NCBI GenBank assembly: GCA_031270755.1
Contig: JAISWV010000305.1
Location: 1 to 5,760, forward strand
DNA: 5,760 nt
DNA from: Synergistaceae bacterium
GTDB taxonomy: Bacteria > Synergistota > Synergistia > Synergistales > Aminobacteriaceae
Direction: 5' to 3'
Numbering within the stretch: position 1 is the stretch's first letter; the number at the start of each line of letters is the position of its first letter. Position numbers and translations under genes: made by a program. Of this stretch, positions 1 through 5,204 are shown piece after piece. The notes beneath the pieces are model-generated. The model was not told the DNA's origin. It ran no database searches and saw only the letters and a program-made list of their open reading frames with translations.

Positions 1-57
1 GACTCCGGCTTCCTGCCCGGCAAAAAAGCTGCTCCCATCGAACAGGTTCGGGTCTGA
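1..57 (+). CDS. Possible C-terminal tail of an upstream gene (partial)
   Basis: Reading frame 1 is open from the left edge and stops at TGA 55-57. It would encode 18 residues (DSGFLPGKKAAPIEQVRV) of a protein that starts outside the window. The codons are GC-rich, like the better-characterised genes here, and the sequence turns AT-rich just after the stop, as at a gene end. The fragment is too short to assign to a family. The other two plus frames stay open a little longer, so this is only a plausible reading. Confidence 0.3.
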   Translation, partial: DSGFLPGKKAAPIEQVRV

Positions 58-81
58 GAGGTTAAGAGGTATAATAACCTC
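58..81. promoter_or_regulatory. Inverted repeat enclosing a TATAAT hexamer, possible operator/promoter for fic
   Basis: GAGGTTA (58-64) is the exact reverse complement of TAACCTC (75-81), with 10 nt between them. TATAAT, a perfect sigma-70 -10 hexamer, sits at 70-75 and shares one base with the right arm. A palindrome over a -10 box is a common arrangement for a repressor site. However, no good -35 box lies 16-18 nt upstream (TTCGGG at 47-52 is poor), and there is no TG extension. No T-run follows the right arm, so it is not a normal intrinsic terminator. Promoter activity is inferred. Confidence 0.3.
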
Positions 82-127
82 AAATTAGCAATACCTGTCG
101 CTTTTTGATCATTTCGACGCAGGGAGG

Positions 128-134
128 AAGGAGG
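128..134 (+). promoter_or_regulatory. Ribosome binding site of the Fic gene
   Basis: AAGGAGG lies 8 nt before ATG 143, at the tail of a purine-rich run that begins around 121. It supports ATG 143 as the start. Confidence 0.8.
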
Positions 135-142
135 GAATCTGG

Positions 143-904
143 ATGAGTGTCAGTTTCAACCGTATCGATGAACTCAAAGCCGAATTGCAATCCTTGCGTC
201 CGCTTAACGAAACAGAGTCAAAACGGCTGCGTGAGGAATTCATGATAGAAAACACCTACAACTCGAATGCCATTGAAGGAAATACTCTAACGCTGAGAGA
301 AACGGCACTTATATTGCAACAAGGTGTGACTGTAGACGGCAAACACATCAAAGAGCATTTAGAGGCTATTGGGCATAAAGATGCTTTCAATTACATGCTC
401 GAACTCGCGGACGCTGGAAGCGCGCTCACGGAGCGTGTCGTAAAAGAACTTCACTCGCTGGTTTTGGTGAACGACGCCAAGAACAAAGGTGTATACAGGT
501 CTGTCGAAGTTACGATATCGGGAGCCGGACATACGCCGCCTCCGCCGTATCTCGTTTCCGAACAAATGGAAACTTTGTTGAACGACTATGACGGCATGAA
601 ACATAGTACGCATACTATAGAGGCCGCGGCCGAGTTTCATTTACGCTTTGAGGGAATACATCCTTTCATTGACGGCAACGGAAGGACAGGCCGTCTTATA
701 CTGAACCTCGAGCTCATGAAAGGGGGATTTCTTCCGGTCAATATAAAATTCACAGACCGTAATCGATACTATGACTGCTTTGAGAGTTACCATTCCGGCG
801 AGCATACATCGGACGTTTTGACGAGACTCGTTCTCGACTATGAGGAAGAAGAGATATTGAAATATATCGAGAAGCTGTCATACGGCCCGAGGGGGAGACG
901 GTGA
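143..904 (+). CDS. Fic family protein, probable protein AMP-transferase, class II (self-inhibited)
   Basis: A 253-residue cytosolic protein with no signal peptide or membrane segment. Fic enzymes usually move AMP from ATP onto a hydroxyl side chain of a target protein. The full core motif HPFIDGNGRTGR is at residues 173-184: H173 is the catalytic base, D177 would bind Mg2+, and the Gly/Asn/Arg residues hold the ATP phosphates. The substrate-positioning flap is at about 121-136 (VEVTISGAGHTPPPPY). Residues 41-46 read SNAIEG, matching the inhibitory motif [S/T]xxxE[G/N] of class II Fic proteins, in which the glutamate (E45) blocks ATP binding. The usual N-terminal helical region is present. The C-terminus ends soon after the Fic fold, in an acidic stretch, without the winged-helix domain of larger relatives. 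No antitoxin gene is next to it. The start is ATG with a strong Shine-Dalgarno. The gene is AT-richer than most of the window, so it may have been transferred. The target protein is unknown. Confidence 0.93.
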   Translation: MSVSFNRIDELKAELQSLRPLNETESKRLREEFMIENTYNSNAIEGNTLTLRETALILQQGVTVDGKHIKEHLEAIGHKDAFNYMLELADAGSALTERVVKELHSLVLVNDAKNKGVYRSVEVTISGAGHTPPPPYLVSEQMETLLNDYDGMKHSTHTIEAAAEFHLRFEGIHPFIDGNGRTGRLILNLELMKGGFLPVNIKFTDRNRYYDCFESYHSGEHTSDVLTRLVLDYEEEEILKYIEKLSYGPRGRR

Positions 905-932
905 ACTGACAGTCAAAAAATCACAAAATCAA
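901..932 (+). repeat. A-rich spacer with degenerate TCACAAA-like repeats
   Basis: Between fic and the flavin reductase, GTCAAAAAA, TCACAAAA and TCAAAAGG follow one another from 912. They look like a worn version of the exact TCACAAAG triplet at 2901-2924. A small palindrome, TGACAGTCA (907-915), sits just after the fic stop. It is too short to terminate transcription. Confidence 0.35.
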
Positions 933-940
933 AAGGAGGT
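933..940 (+). promoter_or_regulatory. Ribosome binding site fixing a TTG start for the flavin reductase
   Basis: AAGGAGGT is an ideal Shine-Dalgarno ending 7 nt before TTG 948. An ATG at 941-943 directly abuts it, but has no spacing and lies in another frame that encodes nothing recognisable. The site therefore favours the TTG. Confidence 0.8.
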
Positions 941-947
941 ATGAATT

Positions 948-1520
948 TTGAAGAAAAACATCGGGGCCAAACTGGGTATTTATCCGACTCCTATTGTTGT
1001 GGTCGGGACTTACGACAAGAACGACAAGCCGAATATCGCCACCCTGGCGTGGACGGGCATCTGCTGCTCCGAACCGCCGTCGGTGCAGGTGTCTGTCCGC
1101 AAAAGCCGCCACACTCACGCGGCCATCGTGGAGCGCAAGGTCTTCAGCGTAAACATACCCTCGGCCCGCTACCTTGTGGAGACGGATTACGTGGGTATCG
1201 TCTCGGGGAAAAACGTGGACAAATTCCAGGCCGCGAAACTCACGCCTGTGCGCGGAGAATCCCTGGATGTTCCGTTGGTGGCGGAGTTTCCCATCTCGAT
1301 GGAATGCCGGCTGACTCACACGCTGGAGCTGGGGAGCCACGACCTGTTCGTGGGGGAGATCGTATCCTGTTGGGTCATAGAAGAGGCGCTGCAGGAGGGA
1401 GGGAAACTGAACCCCAAAAAGATCGACCCCTTGGCCTTCATGCCCAGCGGCGAATATTTCGGGGTCTCCAATTTCCTGGACAACAGTTTCAGCGTCGGGA
1501 AAAAATTGATGGGGAAGTAA
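948..1520 (+). CDS. Flavin reductase-like, FMN-binding split-barrel protein (flavoredoxin-like)
   Basis: A 190-residue soluble protein of the flavin reductase-like family (COG1853 type), whose members bind FMN and reduce it with NAD(P)H or act as small electron carriers. The N-terminal half has the family pattern: YPTPIVVVGT (12-21), PNIATLAW (28-35), SEPPSVQVSV (41-50), then the conserved basic/Thr patch RKSRHT (51-56) where FMN phosphate is usually held, and FSVNIP (66-71). The middle VDKF, the H-x-L-F-V-G-E strand and the closing YFGVSNF stretch also fit. Length is normal for the single-domain family. Adjacent cysteines at 39-40 fall where FMN is expected nearby, but I cannot give them a role. 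The start is TTG 948, chosen for the ideal ribosome binding site and because the family N-terminus begins there. The gene lies 43 nt after fic and could share its transcript. Its electron donor and acceptor cannot be told from sequence. Confidence 0.88.
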   Translation: MKKNIGAKLGIYPTPIVVVGTYDKNDKPNIATLAWTGICCSEPPSVQVSVRKSRHTHAAIVERKVFSVNIPSARYLVETDYVGIVSGKNVDKFQAAKLTPVRGESLDVPLVAEFPISMECRLTHTLELGSHDLFVGEIVSCWVIEEALQEGGKLNPKKIDPLAFMPSGEYFGVSNFLDNSFSVGKKLMGK

Positions 1521-1750
1521 GATATAGCGGCTCATGCAGAACGCCTGACGGGCAAAACCTCTTTCACCCGCCAGGCACCTGTTGTGTCGTTGCCGCCAGG
1601 GTACAGAGGGGAGTTCCCAGAATTCGCCCTGCGGATACCATAACGCACGAATATATTCCGGATATGTTGTTAATTGCACCGTCAATTATACGACCGACAT
1701 CGGTTAATCGCGGGCAGAACAGCTAAAGCAGCTAAAGCAGCTAAAAAATC
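1521..1750. other. Convergent intergenic spacer with several inverted repeats
   Basis: This 230-nt stretch separates the flavin reductase and aminotransferase stops and holds no gene I recognise. GCCTGACGGG (1543-1552) and CCCGCCAGGC (1567-1576) form a 10-bp stem with one mismatch and a 14-nt loop. CCGCCAGG, part of the right arm, recurs at 1593-1600 and could compete for the left arm. TAATTG (1671-1676) and CAATTA (1683-1688) form a perfect 6-bp inverted repeat with a 6-nt spacer. ACCGA/TCGGT pair around 1693-1704. None is followed by a T-run on either strand, so no ordinary intrinsic terminator is visible for either gene. The minus strand is open in one frame across about 1520-1685 and would encode a Trp/Arg-rich peptide. 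Candidates are a dispersed intergenic repeat, a gene remnant, or a structured 3' region. Confidence 0.4.
1721..1745. repeat. 9-bp tandem repeat AGCTAAAGC, nearly three copies
   Basis: AGCTAAAGC occurs at 1721-1729 and 1730-1738, and a third copy starts at 1739 (AGCTAAA) before running into an A-tract. Each unit contains the small palindrome GCT-AA-AGC. The array lies just 3' of the aminotransferase stop, 6 nt from it. The A-tract reads as a T-run on the minus strand, but it comes before the repeats in that direction, so it does not make a standard terminator. Confidence 0.75.
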
Positions 1751-2875
1751 TCAATGCCGCCTCCAGTCCTCCAGAAATTCACCGAAAACCTCCAGTGCGG
1801 CCGGGAAATTTTTGCGCCCCATGCCGACACGAAAACGATTGTCTTTCACGTCGAAAACCTTGTCAGGCAGAATCATTAGGCTTTTTTCTTCGACGGCCCG
1901 GCTGCACATTTCTCCAACGTCCCCTTTCATAAGGCGAGGAAAGGCCGTGGGGCCCGCTGCCGGGGGAATCCACTCCACGAGTTCAGCATGCCGCTCGAAA
2001 AACATTCGCGCCTGTTCCACGTTGAAACTCAAAATGGCCCGGTTGCGTTCCAGAAGTACCTCCATACCGCGTAATGCCGGCTCTGCCAGGAATTCAACCG
2101 GAGCGGAGTTGCAGATAGTCGTGTAATCTTTCATCGTCAGAGCCGCTTCGATCAAATCGTGCTGCGGTGAGGCCAGCCACCCCAGACGCAGGCCCGGCAA
2201 GCCTGGTCCCTTCGACAGACCGCCGAGAGTCACGGCATTCTCGAACTCACTGAATGTCGGAAGCCGCGGAACGCTCAATTCAAGGCCGCGATACATCTCG
2301 TCGCTGAAGACGGTGACGCCGCGCCGCGCCGTCAGCTCTTCGATCCAGCCGAGCTCTTCGCGCGTCGGCATGTACCCCGTGGGGTTGTGGGGAAAATTCA
2401 CGATCAACAGCTTTGTGGACGTCCGCAACAGAGATTCCAGCTCGTCAAAATCGGGACTCCAACGCCCATTCACGGGGAAGAGCCTCCAGAAGACGGTTTC
2501 GCATCCGATAGAACATGGCAGTTCGTAAAGTGCCTGATAGGCAGGCGAAATGCAAACGACCCTGTCTTTCTTTTCCAAAAAACTGTTCAGGAAAAGAAAA
2601 ATCAATTCTTCCGGGCAACCGACAAGAAGCCCTGGGCGTCCGATACCGCAGACCGCTTCCAACGCATCGAGCACTCCGCTGTTCCCTCTCGACTCCGTAT
2701 AGGACAATCGAAGTTTTTTCATGCGCTCGAAGTTTTTTTCTCCATGTTCTTTCCCTTTGAGCTGCAGAATTTCCTCAATGGACCAGGTTTCGCAGTCAGA
2801 TGGGCTCAACGGATATTTCGTATTGAATTCGTATTTTGCAAAATAACGTTCAAGCTGGAAATCCCTTATCTTCAA
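1751..2875 (-). CDS. Fold-type I PLP-dependent aminotransferase (class I/II), substrate unknown
   Basis: A 374-residue cytosolic enzyme of the aspartate aminotransferase superfamily. Visible active-site elements in order: NFPHNPTG (160-167), where N164 contacts the PLP ring hydroxyl; SDEMYRG (191-197), where D192 would pair with the pyridine nitrogen and Y195 with the hydroxyl; LGGLSKGPGLPGLRLGW (217-233), with the Schiff-base lysine K222 and phosphate-binding R230; and FRVGMGR (348-354), where R349 matches the arginine that binds the substrate carboxylate. The N-terminus (IRDFQLERYFAKYEF, then SDCE) belongs to a subgroup of unassigned aminotransferases that, from memory, also resembles capreomycidine synthase-like enzymes. 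That resemblance does not justify a specific substrate. All catalytic residues are present. The start is TTG 2875: an in-frame TGA lies three codons upstream, a ribosome binding site is well placed, and the next Met is residue 52. It is the last gene of the minus-strand group, 52 nt after the recombinase. Confidence 0.9.
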   Translation of the reverse strand: MKIRDFQLERYFAKYEFNTKYPLSPSDCETWSIEEILQLKGKEHGEKNFERMKKLRLSYTESRGNSGVLDALEAVCGIGRPGLLVGCPEELIFLFLNSFLEKKDRVVCISPAYQALYELPCSIGCETVFWRLFPVNGRWSPDFDELESLLRTSTKLLIVNFPHNPTGYMPTREELGWIEELTARRGVTVFSDEMYRGLELSVPRLPTFSEFENAVTLGGLSKGPGLPGLRLGWLASPQHDLIEAALTMKDYTTICNSAPVEFLAEPALRGMEVLLERNRAILSFNVEQARMFFERHAELVEWIPPAAGPTAFPRLMKGDVGEMCSRAVEEKSLMILPDKVFDVKDNRFRVGMGRKNFPAALEVFGEFLEDWRRH

Positions 2876-2882
2876 TAGCGTT

Positions 2883-2890
2883 CACCTTCT
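2883..2890 (-). promoter_or_regulatory. Ribosome binding site fixing a TTG start for the aminotransferase
   Basis: On the minus strand AGAAGGTG ends 7 nt before TTG 2875. An in-frame TGA stop overlaps the end of this site, so translation cannot start further upstream. Confidence 0.65.
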
Positions 2891-2900
2891 ATTCAAATCG

Positions 2901-2924
2901 TCACAAAGTCACAAAGTCACAAAG
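2901..2924. repeat. 8-bp tandem repeat TCACAAAG, three exact copies
   Basis: TCACAAAG repeats perfectly at 2901-2908, 2909-2916 and 2917-2924 (CTTTGTGA on the coding strand). It fills most of the 52-nt gap between the recombinase stop and the aminotransferase ribosome binding site. A change in copy number would alter that spacing without touching either protein. Confidence 0.9.
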
Positions 2925-2927
2925 TGT

Positions 2928-3884
2928 TCATGCCCGGGGATGGAATTTGTCGTAGACATCCCGCATTTCTCTGTCGAAATGGGTGTAGGTTTGAGTGGTG
3001 ACGATCGAAGAATGGCCCAACATCTCCTGGAGCGTCCGCAGATCCATGCCTCTGGCCAAAAGGTGGGACGCGCAGCTGTGCCGCAGGATATGCGGATACA
3101 ACCGGGACGGGGTGATCCCCGCCTCGCGTCCGCGTTTTCTCAAGATGCGCCACATGTCCTGACGGTTCAAAGGACGCCCGGAGCAGGACAAAAAAACCTT
3201 GTTTGCGCTTTTGTGATCGAGGCCTCCCCTCGCGCCGTCTTTCAATTGAGGGCGAGCCGTTTCCAAATAAATTTTAACGCTTCGCGCGGTCTCTCCCAAA
3301 AAAGGAACCACCCGCTCCTTGTCTCCCTTGCCTCTGGCCCGCAAAATTTTCGAGTCGAAATCCAGGTCCAGTATGCTCAGCCCGCAAATTTCACTGGCCC
3401 GCAGACCGCATCCATATCCGATCTCGAAGATGGCGCGGTCGCGCACGACCAAGGGTTTGGTTCCCTGGCAGGCGTCCATCAGCCTTTTGATCTCCGCCTC
3501 GTTCAGCACCCGCGGCTCGAGTTTCGTCTTGTCGGGAAGGTCGGGCAGCGGAATTTCCAGGTCCTCCGCCTCTTCCATCTCCACGAAATGGATCCAGGAA
3601 CGCATGGCGGCGATACAGCGCTGCTGCGTGGAGCGCAGTTTGCCCTCCTCGTCCATGTGCTTCCGAAACGCGCTGATGGCGGAAAAAGTGGGCGGAAAGG
3701 CAACCAGATCGTTGGCCTCGCAAAACTTCAGCCATTGCCGCAGGTCGGAGGTATAGCCTTCCGCCGTAAGGTAACTGCGCCCCCGCTCTCCCAAGAGATA
3801 AAGACGAAAACGACCTAACAGCGCCTCCGCCTCGGGAATGCTCAGCTCCTTCCAAGGTGACGAGTCCTTACGTTCCACGCCCAT
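2928..3884 (-). CDS. xerD: Tyrosine recombinase, XerC/XerD type, probably XerD
   Basis: A 318-residue site-specific recombinase. XerC and XerD pair at the dif site near the replication terminus and resolve chromosome dimers, with FtsK switching on XerD. The N-terminal SAM-like DNA-binding domain covers about 20-105 (GYTSDLRQW at 43-51). The catalytic domain follows, with all six active-site residues: R162 in GCGLRASEIC, K186 in GKGDKERVVPF, H265 and R268 in HILRH, H291 in LGHSS, and the nucleophile Y300 in TQTYTH. The C-terminus ends HPRA, a typical XerD ending, which favours XerD over XerC. It is about 20 residues longer than the usual 298, mainly at the N-terminus. The start is ATG 3884, but its AAAAGG site is only 4 nt away; GTG 3878 (codon 3) would be better spaced. 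It sits 24 nt after purB, so a housekeeping role fits better than a phage or element integrase. No dif-like site was found here. Confidence 0.9.
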   Translation of the reverse strand: MGVERKDSSPWKELSIPEAEALLGRFRLYLLGERGRSYLTAEGYTSDLRQWLKFCEANDLVAFPPTFSAISAFRKHMDEEGKLRSTQQRCIAAMRSWIHFVEMEEAEDLEIPLPDLPDKTKLEPRVLNEAEIKRLMDACQGTKPLVVRDRAIFEIGYGCGLRASEICGLSILDLDFDSKILRARGKGDKERVVPFLGETARSVKIYLETARPQLKDGARGGLDHKSANKVFLSCSGRPLNRQDMWRILRKRGREAGITPSRLYPHILRHSCASHLLARGMDLRTLQEMLGHSSIVTTQTYTHFDREMRDVYDKFHPRA

Positions 3885-3908
3885 GATTCCTTTTGCTGCG
3901 CCGGTCCG

Positions 3909-5204
3909 CTAGAGCCCGAAGCGCTCGAAGATCCTGTCCACGTAGCGCGTATAGAAACCCGGTTCGAACAGCGAGACCAGTTTCGCCTCGTCGACCAAGC
4001 CCGCGAGGCGTTCGTCTTTTTTCAAAAGCTCGATGAATTTTTCTCCGCCCCGCGCCGTGAGCATCGCGTTGTCCTGTACGATCTTATAGACCGTCTCCCG
4101 GGGAAGCTTCAGTTCGTCGATCAAGGCGAGCATCACGCGCTGGCTGTGGATCAATCCGCCGGTGAGCTCGATGTCCTCCTGAATCCGCCTCTCGTCGACG
4201 GTGAGCTTCCGAACGATATCCGTCATATCCGAGAGCATGAAGTGTATCGTGTGAAAGGCGTCCGGCCATATCACTCTCTCCGCGGAGGAGTGGCTGATGT
4301 CCCGCTCGTGCCACAGGGCGACGTTTTCCATGGCCGTCAAAGAATATCCGCGCAAAAGGCGGGCCATGCCGCAAACCCGTTCGCTCTTGACGGGATTGCG
4401 CTTGTGGGGCATGGCGCTGGAGCCCTTCTGAGCGCTGCCGAAGGGTTCGTAAAGCTCCCCCACCTCGGTGCGCTGAAGGTGGCGGACCTCCGTGGCCATG
4501 CGTTCCAGCCCGCAGCCCAGCAGCGCCAGCGCGCTCAAAACCTGGGCGTGCCGGTCGCGCTGCAGAATTTGGTTCGAGACAGGCGCGGGTTTCAAACCCA
4601 GAAGCTCGCACACCCGGGCCTCGATTTCCGGGGGGCAGAGGGCGTAAGTCCCCACCGCGCCGGAAATTTTACCCCAGGAGATCTGGGAGACCGCCAGTTC
4701 GACGCGTTCCAAGTCCCGCCCCAGCTCGGCGTGCCAGTTCAAAAACTTGAGTCCCAGAGTCATGGGCTCGGCGTGGATGCCGTGGGTGCGTCCCACACAG
4801 GGCAGATGTTTGTACTGCAGGGCCTTGCTCGTCACGGCCTCGTCCAGCTCCAAGACCGCCTCTTTGACCAGCAGAAGCGCCTCGCGCAGCATCAGCGACG
4901 ACGCCGTGTCCAGGACGTCGCTGCTGGTGAGTCCCAGGTGGACGTAACGCCCGTTTTCTCCGATGCTCTCGGCTACAGAGGTGACGAAAGCGATAACGTC
5001 GTGGTGGACGGCGCTTTCTATTTCTTCGATGCGGGTGACGGAAAACGCCGCATTTTTCAAAATATCGTCCAGGGCCTCCGGGGGAATTCGTCCCTCCCCG
5101 CTCCAGGCCCGGCAGGCCGCGAGCTCCACCTGCAGCATGACGGCAAATCGATTTTCTTCGCTCCATACCCTGGACATCGCTTCAGTCGCGTAACGATCGA
5201 TCAT
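3909..5204 (-). CDS. purB: Adenylosuccinate lyase
   Basis: A 431-residue cytosolic enzyme, normal full length for bacterial PurB. It acts twice in purine synthesis, releasing fumarate from SAICAR to give AICAR and from adenylosuccinate to give AMP. It belongs to the fumarase/aspartase superfamily and works as a homotetramer with active sites shared between subunits. The superfamily signature GSSAMPHKRNP is at 261-271, on the mobile loop with the catalytic serine (S262 or S263). H68 (in VHHDV), H89 (in YVHLGLTSSD) and H141 (in GRTHGIHAEP) fall where the active-site histidines of Bacillus subtilis PurB are numbered, as I recall. TSSDVLDT (93-100) is the conserved substrate-binding stretch. The start ATG 5204 has a strong Shine-Dalgarno 8 nt upstream, which lies inside the end of the DUF4416 gene. 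The two genes overlap by 23 nt, so translational coupling is likely. The recombinase follows after 24 nt. Confidence 0.97.
   Translation of the reverse strand: MIDRYATEAMSRVWSEENRFAVMLQVELAACRAWSGEGRIPPEALDDILKNAAFSVTRIEEIESAVHHDVIAFVTSVAESIGENGRYVHLGLTSSDVLDTASSLMLREALLLVKEAVLELDEAVTSKALQYKHLPCVGRTHGIHAEPMTLGLKFLNWHAELGRDLERVELAVSQISWGKISGAVGTYALCPPEIEARVCELLGLKPAPVSNQILQRDRHAQVLSALALLGCGLERMATEVRHLQRTEVGELYEPFGSAQKGSSAMPHKRNPVKSERVCGMARLLRGYSLTAMENVALWHERDISHSSAERVIWPDAFHTIHFMLSDMTDIVRKLTVDERRIQEDIELTGGLIHSQRVMLALIDELKLPRETVYKIVQDNAMLTARGGEKFIELLKKDERLAGLVDEAKLVSLFEPGFYTRYVDRIFERFGL

Noticed and set aside
1543..1576. Intrinsic terminator for the flavin reductase or the aminotransferase
   Set aside because: The stem is good, but no T-run follows it on either strand.
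1641..1676. Possible dif site for the Xer recombinase
   Set aside because: The sequence around 1648-1675 is AT-rich and contains ATATGTTGTTAA, loosely like the XerD arm of dif. The opposite arm and the central spacer do not fit known 28-bp dif sites.
921..1685. Minus-strand open frame (254 codons) opposite the flavin reductase
   Set aside because: Most of it is the antisense of a well-supported gene, and it begins at a TTG without a convincing ribosome binding site. Only the part in the 1521-1685 spacer is kept, as a possible remnant or repeat.
1685..1690. TATAAT on the minus strand in the convergent spacer
   Set aside because: There is no -35 box at a suitable distance upstream, and no credible gene lies downstream before the antisense of the flavin reductase.
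941..1726. Plus-strand frame from ATG 941
   Set aside because: The ATG abuts the Shine-Dalgarno with no spacing, and the translation has no family pattern. The overlapping TTG frame is the flavin reductase.
2928..3884. Reading the tyrosine recombinase as a phage or mobile-element integrase, implying an integrated element
   Set aside because: It has the compact Xer form with an HPRA ending and sits tightly in a housekeeping operon. No attachment-site repeats, tRNA or phage genes are nearby.
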